The notes under the pieces: model-generated
Seen by the model: only the letters and a program-made list of their open reading frames with translations
Told to the model about the DNA's origin: nothing
Databases searched by the model: none
In this document: in pieces, positions 15,942-25,427 of the stretch
Position numbering within the stretch: position 1 is the stretch's first letter
Layout of the letters: each line of letters begins with the position of its first letter
NCBI GenBank assembly: GCA_002437115.1
Contig: DJOD01000023.1
Span: 1-45,854, forward strand
Reading direction: 5' to 3'
Length of the DNA: 45,854 nucleotides
Source of the DNA: Prevotella sp. UBA6447
GTDB lineage: Bacteria; Bacteroidota; Bacteroidia; Bacteroidales; Bacteroidaceae
Position numbers and translations under genes: made by a program

Positions 15942-18785
15942 TTAGTAGTTTATGTTGATGGACATGCCGCGGCTCTTTGATTTCTTGCTCTCCTTGGCAT
16001 CGAAGCGGTAGGTGAACTTCACGGTCACGTAATGGTGCAGGTAGTCTTCCGACGATTCGGTGCGCTGGAAGGCCGTGTAATTGCTGTCGTAGTAGATGTC
16101 CTTGTTGAAGATGTCGTCTGCGCGTAGCATGAGTTGGCATTTTTGCTTGAAGAACGTGTAGATGACATAGGCGTCAGCCAAGACACGGTGACCATTCATC
16201 GCCGATGTCTGGTAGCCCGAGCGGAACTGGTCCTTGACCTGAAAATAGATGGTGAACGGCTTGAGCTCTATGTTGGCGTAGAGGCCGACATTGTTGAGCA
16301 AGGGGCTTGAGTTGTAGGAAGTGGCGTCATAGCGGTAGCGACTCCAGTTGAGGCGGTCGAAGAGCGTCACTTGGAGGTTGTTCGCCTCGTAGCTGAAATT
16401 GAAATCCTCATTGATGGCGAACCGTTTCTGGTGGTTCAGGGTGGGCAGGGCGTTAGGGTCGGCATTGTCGACAAGCGTCAGGAAGCCGTAAGCCTGCGCG
16501 GAGATGAGGCTCAGCTTGTTCTGCAACCTGAAGTCGATACCTAACCCTTGGTCATAGTTCACGTCGAGTTTCCATTGGTCGCCACCCTTCACGTTCATGG
16601 GCTTCGAGGTGTAGACACCCGTGCGCGAGTTGTAGCTGAAGAGCGTGGCCATGGGGTTGATGTCCTTCTGGTAGGAGGCCGACAGCCCGAGCACGATTTG
16701 CTTGCGCAACCACATGCGCCTGTAGCCCAATGTGGTGACGTGGCTGTGGGTGTTGCCGAGCCCCGCATTACCCGTAGAGATGGACAGCGGGTCGATGGTG
16801 TTGCGGAAGGCGAAGGTGTTGAGCAGCTCGGGCACTGTGGTGTTGTAGGCAAATGATAAGTCCATGTTGCGCACGCGGCTCATCTTCCATTTTAGGAAGA
16901 GCGAGGGTGTGTAGGCGTGGCTGTTGCGCACCGTGGCTGTGTCGAGCGCCCCGTACAGGTAATCGGCGTCCTCGCGGTTGGCCGTCCACTCAAATTTAGG
17001 CATGATCATGAAGTTCTTGATGGGCTTGATGGTCGACTTCAGCGTCAGCTTGTTCGTCCACGCGCGCACCGTGGCATCCATCCGGTTGGCGGCATCGAGC
17101 GTGGTGGGTTTGCCATCGCTGACGAGGCTCTCGTCGGTGTCGGAAAAGACATTGCGGCGCGAGCGCGAGCGACTGTATGACAGGCCGTCGCTCACGTTGA
17201 AGTAGAGCTTGTCGGTCAGCCAATAGTCGAACATGGCAGAAAGCGACGACTCCACATCATGCTTCAAGTAATCGAACCGCTGCCACTGCTTCTCGCTGCG
17301 CCCCTCGCGCAGGTATTCGAGGTTGCGGTTGTTGTGAGTGTCGTTGTCAGAGCCCTGCGCCTTGGTGTATCCGCTCAGCGCAAACGACCCTTTCTTGCCC
17401 AGATAGTGGGTCCAACCATAGTCGATCGACAGCTTGCGGTCTTGCCCCTCGCTGGTCTGGTAGTTACGGTTGCGTGTCACCAGGTGCTCATAGAGGGCAT
17501 CGCCTGGCTTGGCACCCATGGCAGCCGCAAGCGAGTAATACTGGAACTGGTCGGGCTCAAAGCTGTATGAGGCGCCCTCGTCCTCGTTGAGTCCTCTCGT
17601 CTTCTCATAGGATGCTGATGCGTTCACTTTGACCGAGTTGAGCGAGTCGGTGTACATATAAAGGTTGGCAGACAACTGGGGGCTGAGCTTGTGGTTGTTG
17701 CGGTAACTTTGCGAGAGCGACATGGTGCGCTCCTCGTTGGGGAAGAATGTCTCTGTGGACTGCCGCTGTGTCATCCAGCCGTCGCTGTGCCCTAAGTTGG
17801 CGCTCATGTTGACCATGTTGTTGTCGAGGTCTTCGGCACCCTTGGTCAGCCAGTTGTGCTGGTAGTTGTAGGATCCATACTGGCTCTTGCCGTCACCGTC
17901 GATGTTGGCATTCATCCATTGCCGCATGGTGCGGCTGATCTCCCGGTTGATGTTGTTGGCTTGCAGGTAGAGCATTTGCGGGTCGTGGTCGCTGAGCTTG
18001 CTGGCCGTCAGGTCAAACATGTAGCGTTTCTTGGTTTGGTAAAGAGCTTCCAGCTCACCATACCACTTGTCAAGAAAGCCTGGCTTCACCTGTATGTCGA
18101 GCACGTTGTCCTCAGCGCCATCGTCCTTGCCCGTGTGGCGCGCCAGCTCCGACTTGCGGTCGTAGAGCTTGATTTTTTTGGCCACCTCGGCGGGCAGCTG
18201 GTCCACGATTTGGTCGCCACCAAAGAGATTCTTACCATTCATCATCAAGCGGATCGGCTTGTCGTTCCAGTAGAGCTTGCCGTCGCGGTTCTCCACGCCT
18301 GGCAGTTTCTTGATGAGGTCGGCCAACCGGTCGCCTTCCTTTAGCTTGAACGCCTCGGGGTTGAACACGATAGTGTCGCCCGACATCGTGAAGCGTGGTA
18401 TCTTGGCTGTCACCTCCACCTCGCGCAGCATCAGCACGGTGGGCTGCAACTTGATGGTTCCCAGGTCGGTAGTGTCTTTCACGTCGCGTCCGAAGGCGTA
18501 GTCCACCTTGCGGTAGTTCTTGTAGCCTATCATGCTGCAGGTGAAGAGTATGCGTCCCTCCCAACCGCTTGCCATGATGAAACAGCCTGTGCTGTCGGTT
18601 TCTGCGTTGCCCTGGATAGACCATCCGGGATGGGGGTTGACCTCACTTCTGATGCTTGCACCAATAAGCGGCTCGCCTGTCTCAGCGTTCACCAGTTTCC
18701 CCTTGAACCAGTCGGCATGGCATGCCAACGCACTCATTAGAAAAAGCAAAGTGAGGAAAAACACTCTTCTGGTTTCTTTTTTCAT
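15942..18785 (-). CDS. TonB-dependent-receptor-like outer-membrane beta-barrel protein
   Basis: A 947-residue outer-membrane protein with a signal peptide (MKKETRRVFFLTLLFLMSAL, cleavage near residue 24). Residues ~27-118 form a carboxypeptidase-like regulatory domain (GKLVNAETGEPLIGASIRS, TDSTGCF). Residues ~120-225 resemble a plug (LREVEVTAKI, DRLADLIKKLPGVENRDGK, KPIRLMMNGKNLFGGD). The remainder is a long beta-barrel with alternating aromatic residues, like the OMP_b-brl_3 group, ending in SININY. No SusD partner or TonB-ExoB genes lie beside it, so its substrate is unknown; many such orphan barrels take up peptides, metals or siderophores. It is a single-gene unit. Confidence 0.85.
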   Translation of the reverse strand: MKKETRRVFFLTLLFLMSALACHADWFKGKLVNAETGEPLIGASIRSEVNPHPGWSIQGNAETDSTGCFIMASGWEGRILFTCSMIGYKNYRKVDYAFGRDVKDTTDLGTIKLQPTVLMLREVEVTAKIPRFTMSGDTIVFNPEAFKLKEGDRLADLIKKLPGVENRDGKLYWNDKPIRLMMNGKNLFGGDQIVDQLPAEVAKKIKLYDRKSELARHTGKDDGAEDNVLDIQVKPGFLDKWYGELEALYQTKKRYMFDLTASKLSDHDPQMLYLQANNINREISRTMRQWMNANIDGDGKSQYGSYNYQHNWLTKGAEDLDNNMVNMSANLGHSDGWMTQRQSTETFFPNEERTMSLSQSYRNNHKLSPQLSANLYMYTDSLNSVKVNASASYEKTRGLNEDEGASYSFEPDQFQYYSLAAAMGAKPGDALYEHLVTRNRNYQTSEGQDRKLSIDYGWTHYLGKKGSFALSGYTKAQGSDNDTHNNRNLEYLREGRSEKQWQRFDYLKHDVESSLSAMFDYWLTDKLYFNVSDGLSYSRSRSRRNVFSDTDESLVSDGKPTTLDAANRMDATVRAWTNKLTLKSTIKPIKNFMIMPKFEWTANREDADYLYGALDTATVRNSHAYTPSLFLKWKMSRVRNMDLSFAYNTTVPELLNTFAFRNTIDPLSISTGNAGLGNTHSHVTTLGYRRMWLRKQIVLGLSASYQKDINPMATLFSYNSRTGVYTSKPMNVKGGDQWKLDVNYDQGLGIDFRLQNKLSLISAQAYGFLTLVDNADPNALPTLNHQKRFAINEDFNFSYEANNLQVTLFDRLNWSRYRYDATSYNSSPLLNNVGLYANIELKPFTIYFQVKDQFRSGYQTSAMNGHRVLADAYVIYTFFKQKCQLMLRADDIFNKDIYYDSNYTAFQRTESSEDYLHHYVTVKFTYRFDAKESKKSKSRGMSININY

Positions 18786-19052
18786 AAGCTATGCAAATAT
18801 TGATTTGTTTCTTTCCTTGCCTAATTTAATGCAAAAGTATAAAAAAACATTATTCAAACAACAATAATGTTGCAAATACATAAAAAAATATAAACTTTAG
18901 TGCAGGAACGAATGTGCTGTATGGCCATCTTCTTTCGATCGCCAATGCCACCCTATACACATAAGCAATAAAAATCAGCCATTGTCCCAGTCGAGTTGAA
19001 CAATGGCCCATATGTACACGCTACAGCATGGGTTACGTTGTAGTTAGTAGTT

Positions 19053-19226
19053 TTATCCGTTGCTTTCTCGCTGGTTACGGATGCGTGCCAGCCATTCCTG
19101 CCGTCTTACTTCGCGATTTTTCTTCTGGTTGCGCATTTCGCCGATGGTCTTCGCACCCATCCACACGATGATAACCGTGAGCACGACGAAGACTGCAATG
19201 ATGATGTAGAGCTCGTACTTTCCCAT
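19053..19226 (-). CDS. Small single-pass membrane protein, unknown function
   Basis: A 57-residue product with one clear membrane helix (LYIIIAVFVVLTVIIVWMG, residues ~5-23) and a strongly basic, Arg/Lys/Gln-rich C-terminal part (NQKKNREVRRQEWLARIRNQ). The ATG at 19226 starts MGKYELY just before the helix; the frame extends 13 codons upstream but that part seems less likely. No family is recognised. It stands alone between the barrel protein and ileS, both transcribed away from or past it. The helix-plus-basic-tail design supports a real gene. Confidence 0.5.
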   Translation of the reverse strand: MGKYELYIIIAVFVVLTVIIVWMGAKTIGEMRNQKKNREVRRQEWLARIRNQRESNG

Positions 19227-19453
19227 GACTACAATTTTTGTTACCAGCAAAATTACACATTTCAAACCAAACGGCCAATGGCCGTTTCAATTTTTTTTAG
19301 CCGCTGCGCACCTGGTCAACGAGGCGGCCACGTTTTTTCGTCCGAGTTATATTCGAAAGCCTCTTCCGCCATCCGAAGCGGATACTTGAAAACTTGGCGT
19401 TTTGTGCGAGCTTGAGTGAATGGTTGTAAGGAAAGGAAAAGAAATAATGAAAA

Positions 19454-19485
19454 TTTGCCTGTTCCATACTTTTTTGCTAACTTTG
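19454..19485 (+). promoter_or_regulatory. Promoter of ileS
   Basis: TTTG at 19454-19457, 20 bp, TAACTTTG at 19478-19485: an exact Bacteroidota -33/-7 match, with a leader of about 33 nt before the ileS ATG. No T-box leader fits in this space. Confidence 0.7.
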
Positions 19486-19521
19486 CGGCAAACATTTTAT
19501 TAAGGTAAAGCAAGAAAGATT

Positions 19522-22500
19522 ATGGCTAAGAAATTTGCCGAACATAGTGGATTGGATTTAACCAAGACCAACGAGACGGTCTTGGCATCGTGGGAGAAAA
19601 ACGACATCTTCCACAAAAGTATCGATGAGCGTGAGGGATGCCCCAAGTTCATTTTCTTTGAGGGTCCCCCCTCGGCCAATGGTCATCCAGGAATCCACCA
19701 TGTTCTCGCGCGTTCCATCAAGGACACTTTCAACCGCTATAAGACCATGCAAGGTTTCCAGGTGAAGCGCAAGGCCGGTTGGGACACCCACGGACTGCCT
19801 GTGGAAATCAATGTGGAGAAGGAATTGCACATTACCAAGAAAGACATCGGCGAGAAGATTTCCGTGGAGGAGTATAACCACCGTTGCCATCAGGATGTGA
19901 TGAAGTTTACCAAGGAGTGGGACGAGCTGACCAAGCGCATGGGTTATTTCGTCGACCTGGAGAACCCATACATCACCTACGACACCAAATATATCGAGAC
20001 CCTTTGGTGGCTGCTCAAGCAGCTCTACAACAAGGGTCTGCTCTACAAGGGCTACACCATACAGCCTTACTCGCCGTCCGACGGCACCGGCCTCAGCTCG
20101 CACGAGCTCAACCAGCCAGGCTGCTACCAGGACGTGAAGGACACCACCGTGACCGCCCAGTTCCTCATCACGGAGCCGAAGGCTGCGTGGACAAAGTGGG
20201 GGAAACCCTACTTCCTGGCTTGGACCACCACCCCCTGGACGCTGCCCTCGAACATCGCGCTGTGCGTGGGACCGAAGATTGACTATGTGGCCGTGGAGAC
20301 CTACAACCCCTACACGGGTGAGCCCATCACGGCCATCATGGCCGAGAGTCTGCTGGGCGCTTACCTCGATGCCGACCATGAGGTGAAGGAAGGTGACCTG
20401 CCGGCCTACGACAAGGACGACAAGCACTGCCCTTGGAAGGTGGTGGACCACATGAAAGGCACCGACCTTGTCGGTATACACTACAAACAACTCATGCCGT
20501 GGGTGAAGCCTTGCGAGAAGGTGAGCCAGTATAGCCACCCGTTCGTCAACGATTACGCCGCCGCCCATCCGGAGAAGGTGTTCAAGGGTGCCAACGGGCG
20601 CGATGAGTTTGTGGAGATGGCCGACGAGGCGTTCCGCGTCATCCCTGGCGACTATGTGACCACGGAGGATGGAACGGGCATTGTGCACACTGCCTCAACG
20701 TTTGGCGCCGACGATGCCAAGGTGTGTAACGACGCGGGTGTCCCCGCGCTTTACCTGATCTCCAAGCAAGGCGAGACACGGCCCATGGTTGATCTGCAGG
20801 GCAAATACTACTTGCTCGACGATCTCGACCCCGTCTTCGTGGAGCGTTGCGTCGACGTGGAGGCATACAGCCACCATGCGGGTGACTATGTGAAGAACGC
20901 TTACGACCCGAAGTTCAACCCCGACGGCGTGTGGGACAAGAAAGCATCGGCCAAGGCCGAAGACCTCAACATCGTCATCTCCATGGAGATGAAACAAGCG
21001 GGCACAGCCTTCAAGATACAGAAGATGGTGCACAACTATCCCCATAGCTGGCGAACCGACAAGCCCATCCTCTACTATCCGCTCGACTCGTGGTTTATCC
21101 GCGACACGGCGAAGAAGAAGGAGATGGTGGCCTACAACAAGACGATACACTGGCAGCCGGAGAGCACGGGCACAGGGCGCTTCGGCAACTGGCTGGAGAA
21201 CCTCAACGACTGGAACCTGTCGCGCTCGCGTTTCTGGGGAACGCCGTTGCCCATCTGGCGCGACGAGGACCGCAACGAGATGTGCATTGGGTCTATCGAG
21301 GAGCTCTATGCGGAGATTGAGAAATCGGTTGCGGCTGGCTTCATGAAGAGCAACCCGCTGAAAGATCTTGGCTTTGTGGTGGGCGACTTCTCGAAGGACA
21401 ATTATAATAAGGTGGACTTGCACCGTCCCTACATTGACCGTATCGTGCTGGTCAGCAAGAGCGGCAAGCCCATGCACCGTGAGAGCGACTTGATTGACGT
21501 GTGGTTCGACTCGGGCTCCATGCCATACGCACAACAGCACTATCCCTTCGAGGGCGACATCAACGCCGCGGGACTGAAGGCCACTGGCATGAGCGAGGCC
21601 CAATATCGTGACCAACTGGTGCACAGCACATACCAGGGCACGCCCGTGCCGCCCGCGTTCTTCCCCGCCGACTTTATCAACGAGGGCGTTGACCAGACGC
21701 GTGGCTGGTTCTTTACGCTCCATGCCATCGCCACGATGGTCTTCGACTCTGTGGCCTTCAAGAATGTCATCAGCTCGGGTCTCGTGCTCGACTCCAAGGG
21801 CAACAAGATGAGCAAGCATGTGGGCAATGTGGTCAACCCCTTCGATATGCTCGACAAGTATGGGGCCGACCCCGTGCGTTTCTACATGCTCACCAACTCG
21901 GAGCCGTGGGACAACCTGAAGTTTGACCCCAACGGTGTCGACGAGTGCCGCCGCAAGTTCTTTGGCACTTTATACAACACGTACAGCTTCTTCGCCCTCT
22001 ACGCCAACGTGGACGGATTTGACCCAGAAGAAGGAACACTGGCAGACAGCAAAGATGCCTTGACAGAGGTGGACTGCTGGATTCTCTCTTGCCTGAACAC
22101 GCTGGTGAAGGGAGTAACGCGTGAGCTCGACAACTACGACCCGACCCGTGCCGGACGCCTCATCGATGCCTTTGTCAACGACGACTTGAGCAACTGGTAT
22201 GTTCGTCTGAACCGCAAGCGCTTCTGGGGCAAGGAGATGAGTGCCGACAAGCTGGCTGCCTACCGGGTGCTCTACACGTGCCTCATGACGGTATCGAAGC
22301 TTTTGGCACCATTTGCGCCGTTCTTTGCCGACCAGCTTTACAAGGATTTGAAGGGCAAGATGGAGTCGGTTCACCTGGATCGCTTCCCACAGGCCGACGA
22401 GGCTCTCGTCAACAAGGATTTGGAGCTTCGCATGGACTTGGCCCAGAAGGTCACGTCTATGGTGCTGGCCTTGCGCCGCAAGGTGAGCCTCAAGGTGCGC

Positions 22501-23148
22501 CAGCCGTTGGCACAAATCATGATACCCGTGGTGGATGACGCGCAGAAAGCTCACATCGAGGCAGTCAAGGACTTGATCCTCAACGAGGTGAACGTGAAAA
22601 CCTTGACGTATGCCGAGGGGCAAAACGTGCTGGTGAAGAAGGTCAAGTGCAACTTCCGCGTGATGGGTAAGAAGTTTGGAAAACTCATGAAAGGCGTTGC
22701 CACCACCATGGGCAGCCTGTCGCAGGAGGAGATTGCAGCCTTTGAGCGCGACGGAAAGTACAGCTTCGACGTGGACGGACAGCCTGTCACGGTCGATGTG
22801 GCCGACGTGGAGATCATCTCAGAGGACATGCCAGGATGGCTCGTTTCCAACGAGGGCAATCTCACCGTGGCCCTGGAGGTGGAGCTGACACCCGAACTGA
22901 AAAACGAGGGTATGGCTCGTGAGCTCATCAACCGCATACAGAACATGCGCAAGGAGAGTGGTCTGGAGATTACCGACCGCATCAAGGTTACGGTAGCCCC
23001 CAACGCCGAGACCGACGCCGCGATTGCCGCCTTTGCCGACTATGTGAAGGGGCAGGTGCTGGCTGACGACATCCGGGTAGCCGCGAACGACGGCGTGGCG
23101 ACCGATTTCGACACCTTCAAGGTGAACATCAAGGTGGAGAAGGCCTAA
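19522..23148 (+). CDS. ileS: Isoleucyl-tRNA synthetase with GXHH signature
   Basis: A 1208-residue class I synthetase that charges tRNA-Ile. The N-terminal part reads FFEGPPSANGHPGIHHVLAR: the class I signature that is normally HXGH is here Gly57-Ile-His-His60, with its two outer residues swapped. GWDTHGLPVE follows. An editing (CP1) domain includes AWTTTPWTLPSN and GTGIVHTASTFGADD; KMSKH at 762-766 is the second class I motif. The length and the long C-terminal part fit the eukaryote-like type 2 IleRS. It leads a series with the DksA-like gene, lspA and the DUF4296 gene. Function is secure; the signature form suggests altered antibiotic sensitivity (see findings). Confidence 0.96.
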   Translation: MAKKFAEHSGLDLTKTNETVLASWEKNDIFHKSIDEREGCPKFIFFEGPPSANGHPGIHHVLARSIKDTFNRYKTMQGFQVKRKAGWDTHGLPVEINVEKELHITKKDIGEKISVEEYNHRCHQDVMKFTKEWDELTKRMGYFVDLENPYITYDTKYIETLWWLLKQLYNKGLLYKGYTIQPYSPSDGTGLSSHELNQPGCYQDVKDTTVTAQFLITEPKAAWTKWGKPYFLAWTTTPWTLPSNIALCVGPKIDYVAVETYNPYTGEPITAIMAESLLGAYLDADHEVKEGDLPAYDKDDKHCPWKVVDHMKGTDLVGIHYKQLMPWVKPCEKVSQYSHPFVNDYAAAHPEKVFKGANGRDEFVEMADEAFRVIPGDYVTTEDGTGIVHTASTFGADDAKVCNDAGVPALYLISKQGETRPMVDLQGKYYLLDDLDPVFVERCVDVEAYSHHAGDYVKNAYDPKFNPDGVWDKKASAKAEDLNIVISMEMKQAGTAFKIQKMVHNYPHSWRTDKPILYYPLDSWFIRDTAKKKEMVAYNKTIHWQPESTGTGRFGNWLENLNDWNLSRSRFWGTPLPIWRDEDRNEMCIGSIEELYAEIEKSVAAGFMKSNPLKDLGFVVGDFSKDNYNKVDLHRPYIDRIVLVSKSGKPMHRESDLIDVWFDSGSMPYAQQHYPFEGDINAAGLKATGMSEAQYRDQLVHSTYQGTPVPPAFFPADFINEGVDQTRGWFFTLHAIATMVFDSVAFKNVISSGLVLDSKGNKMSKHVGNVVNPFDMLDKYGADPVRFYMLTNSEPWDNLKFDPNGVDECRRKFFGTLYNTYSFFALYANVDGFDPEEGTLADSKDALTEVDCWILSCLNTLVKGVTRELDNYDPTRAGRLIDAFVNDDLSNWYVRLNRKRFWGKEMSADKLAAYRVLYTCLMTVSKLLAPFAPFFADQLYKDLKGKMESVHLDRFPQADEALVNKDLELRMDLAQKVTSMVLALRRKVSLKVRQPLAQIMIPVVDDAQKAHIEAVKDLILNEVNVKTLTYAEGQNVLVKKVKCNFRVMGKKFGKLMKGVATTMGSLSQEEIAAFERDGKYSFDVDGQPVTVDVADVEIISEDMPGWLVSNEGNLTVALEVELTPELKNEGMARELINRIQNMRKESGLEITDRIKVTVAPNAETDAAIAAFADYVKGQVLADDIRVAANDGVATDFDTFKVNIKVEKA

Positions 23149-23295
23149 GCCTTGCCTCCACAACGGCAAGCCCATCATGCTTGTCTGGGAGCAGGAGCCC
23201 GCGGAAGGACTCCTGTTCCCGGGCGAGCAAGTGAGGGCCTTTTTTGTCAAACATAGTTTATCCCGTCCACCATCGTGTGGCAAAATAGCAACGTC

Positions 23296-23676
23296 ATGGA
23301 AATCAAGAAAAGATATTCCGACAAGGAGCTTGAGGAGTTCCGGGAAATCATCAATGAGAAATTGGATGTGGAACGTAAGAGCTACAACGACATGATGCGG
23401 CAACTGATGAATGCCGACAGCAACACGGACGACGACACGGCTCCGACCTACAAGGTGCTTGAGGAAGGAACCGAGGCCATGGAAAAAGAGCAGCTCATAC
23501 AGATGGCGCAACGCCAGCAGAAGTTCATACAGGCACTGGAGGCCGCTCTCGTGCGCATTGAGAACAAGACGTATGGCATTGACCGTATCACAGGAGAGCT
23601 GATACCCAAGGAGCGACTGCGCGTGGTGCCACACGCTACACTGAGCGTCGCTTCGAAAAACTCAAGAAATCATTAA
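23296..23676 (+). CDS. DksA/TraR-family protein lacking zinc-finger cysteines
   Basis: A 126-residue protein starting MEIKKRYSDKELEEF. It has a long charged, coiled-coil-like N-terminal half (ending near the DSNTDDDTAP segment) and the C-terminal block ALVRIENKTYGIDRITGELIPKERL..VPHATLSV, which aligns to the DksA/TraR finger (GIC..TG..I...RL...P). The cysteines of the finger are absent: the first is Asp (GIDR) and no Cys occurs in the whole protein. DksA proteins bind in the RNA polymerase secondary channel and act with ppGpp; whether this one does is inferred. Its TAA is directly followed by the lspA ATG. Confidence 0.85.
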   Translation: MEIKKRYSDKELEEFREIINEKLDVERKSYNDMMRQLMNADSNTDDDTAPTYKVLEEGTEAMEKEQLIQMAQRQQKFIQALEAALVRIENKTYGIDRITGELIPKERLRVVPHATLSVASKNSRNH

Positions 23677-24360
23677 ATGGGAAAAACTGCAAAACACGAG
23701 TGGATGACCGACGGGCGGATGGCTTGGATACTGGTCGTTGCCATCCTTGTCATCGACCAGACCATCAAGATTGGAGTGAAGACTTCCATGACGCTGGGAG
23801 AGTCGATACATGTCACCGACTGGTTCTACATCACTTTTGTGGAGAACAACGGGATGGCATGGGGCATGACCTTTGTCAACAAGCTGTTTCTTAGCGTGCT
23901 GCGTATAGTGGCCGTGTCGGCTATCGGATGGTTTATCTGGCAGACGGTGCGGCAGAAGGGACGCACACGTTACGTGGCGTTTTTGTCCATGGTGCTCGCG
24001 GGGGCTGCGGGAAACATCTTCGATTCGCTTTTCTATGGGCTCGTCTTCAGCGCTTCCTCGCCTTTCTACGTGTCCTATTGGGTTCCCTTCGGTACGGGAT
24101 ATGCCAATGTGCTGATGGGCAAGGTCGTTGACATGTTTTACTTCCCAATCTTCCATGCCACGTGGCCCGTATGGTTTCCCTTCTGTGGAGGAGAGGAGTT
24201 TACGTTCTTTTCTCCGGTGTTCAACTTTGCCGACTCTTGCATAACGGTTGGAGTGGTATGCCTGCTTTTGTTCTGCAGAAAAGACTTGGAACAAATGGAG
24301 AACACCATTCGTGTGTCGCTACGCATGAAGCCGAAACAACCCAAAGAACCCAAGCCATGA
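23677..24360 (+). CDS. lspA: Lipoprotein signal peptidase (signal peptidase II)
   Basis: Inner-membrane aspartyl protease that removes signal peptides from prolipoproteins. The 227-residue product has four hydrophobic segments and the conserved blocks FVENNGMAWGM (54-64), LAGAAGNIFDSL (107-118, catalytic Asp116), GKVVDMFYFP (148-157), and FNFADSCITVG (182-192, catalytic Asp186). It is longer than the ~165 residues of proteobacterial LspA, with an extra loop around 160-180, as is usual in Bacteroidota. It starts immediately at the dksA-like stop and overlaps the next gene by ATGA. Its neighbour is itself a lipoprotein. Confidence 0.95.
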   Translation: MGKTAKHEWMTDGRMAWILVVAILVIDQTIKIGVKTSMTLGESIHVTDWFYITFVENNGMAWGMTFVNKLFLSVLRIVAVSAIGWFIWQTVRQKGRTRYVAFLSMVLAGAAGNIFDSLFYGLVFSASSPFYVSYWVPFGTGYANVLMGKVVDMFYFPIFHATWPVWFPFCGGEEFTFFSPVFNFADSCITVGVVCLLLFCRKDLEQMENTIRVSLRMKPKQPKEPKP

Positions 24361-25364
24361 CCGCAAGCGTGCATCACAAGCCATGGGGATGGCTGATGGC
24401 GATGGCGCTGCTGGTTGCCATGGTGTCGTGCAAGCCTTCGGCACCTTCGGATGTCATACAGCCCGATGTCATGGAAGACTTGCTTTACGATTACCACCTG
24501 GCTGATGCCATGGCTCGCCAGGCCCCAGGCAATTACGACCAAAACGTCATTAGCTATCATGTGGCGGTCATGAAGAAATATGGTGTGACCACGGCTGAGT
24601 TCGACTCATCCATGGTCTATTATATGCGACACGCCACGCTGTTGCACGACATGTATGAGAACATCGCGGAGCGAATGAGCCGCGACGCCCAGTCTGTGGG
24701 CTCAACGGTTAGCGCCAACGATGGTAGCAACGACTTCAACACGGCTTCGGGCGATACCATTGACCTATGGAAAGGGCCGCAGTCGCTGGTCTTGATTCCC
24801 AATGAGCCCTACAACCTCTACTCTTTCCATTTCAAGCCAGATGCGAAAGCGCAGAAAGGTGACGACTATGTGCTTACGCTGCATAGCAATTTCATCTTTC
24901 AGGATGGCATGCGTGATGGTATTGTGACCTTGGCGTTGGTATACGCCAACGACAGCGTGGCTTCGCGCGTGATGCACGTGACAGCTTCGTCCGACCAGCA
25001 GGTGGTACTGACAGATGCCGATAGCCTTGGCGTGAAAGAGATCAGGGGATACTTCATGCTCAACAAGAACAACCAGATGAACAGCTCGTCGACCACCTTG
25101 CGCCTGCTGAGCTACGACAAGATTCACTTGCTCAGGTGCCACAGGAAAACCGTGCGTCAGCCGAGTACCCAACAAGCTGTGCCGGCAAGCGTGAGCACGA
25201 ATGTGAAACCGCAAATGCCACAAGGCGATAACAAGCCAACACCCATAGGGCAAGGCGTAAAGCAACGCATAGAGCCCGCTCCTAAGGAGGTGCGTTCAAT
25301 AGGCCATTTTGCGCCGAACGCCAACATGAGATTGGAGGACGATGGCAAGGAAGCGGACAAGTAA
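24357..25364 (+). CDS. DUF4296 lipoprotein
   Basis: A 335-residue exported lipoprotein: short N-terminus, hydrophobic run and lipobox ending VAMVSC, Cys25. The part after it (VIQPDVMEDLLYDYHLADAMA, then YHVAVMKKYGVTTAEFDSSMVYY) matches the DUF4296 family, which is common in Bacteroidota right after lspA. The C-terminal ~80 residues are Pro/Gln/Lys-rich and low-complexity. The start ATG overlaps the lspA stop (ATGA), so it is translationally coupled. The function is unknown; the constant neighbourhood suggests an envelope role. Confidence 0.85.
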   Translation: MTASVHHKPWGWLMAMALLVAMVSCKPSAPSDVIQPDVMEDLLYDYHLADAMARQAPGNYDQNVISYHVAVMKKYGVTTAEFDSSMVYYMRHATLLHDMYENIAERMSRDAQSVGSTVSANDGSNDFNTASGDTIDLWKGPQSLVLIPNEPYNLYSFHFKPDAKAQKGDDYVLTLHSNFIFQDGMRDGIVTLALVYANDSVASRVMHVTASSDQQVVLTDADSLGVKEIRGYFMLNKNNQMNSSSTTLRLLSYDKIHLLRCHRKTVRQPSTQQAVPASVSTNVKPQMPQGDNKPTPIGQGVKQRIEPAPKEVRSIGHFAPNANMRLEDDGKEADK

Positions 25365-25427
25365 CAACGGCCATTCAACCTTCTCGAATAGTCTTAAAAG
25401 TAACAATAATTTCTAAATTGCTATATT

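Noticed and set aside
18978..19007. Hairpin GCCATTGT...ACAATGGC in the gap after the small membrane protein gene
   Set aside because: Only 8 bp with a 14-nt loop and no T-tract; could arise by chance.
19316..19513. A 65-codon minus-strand frame before ileS
   Set aside because: It covers the ileS promoter and part of its leader, and its sequence looks random.
19558..20688. A 376-codon minus-strand frame opposite ileS
   Set aside because: Antisense shadow of a secure synthetase gene; composition (His/Val/Arg-rich) is typical of shadow frames.
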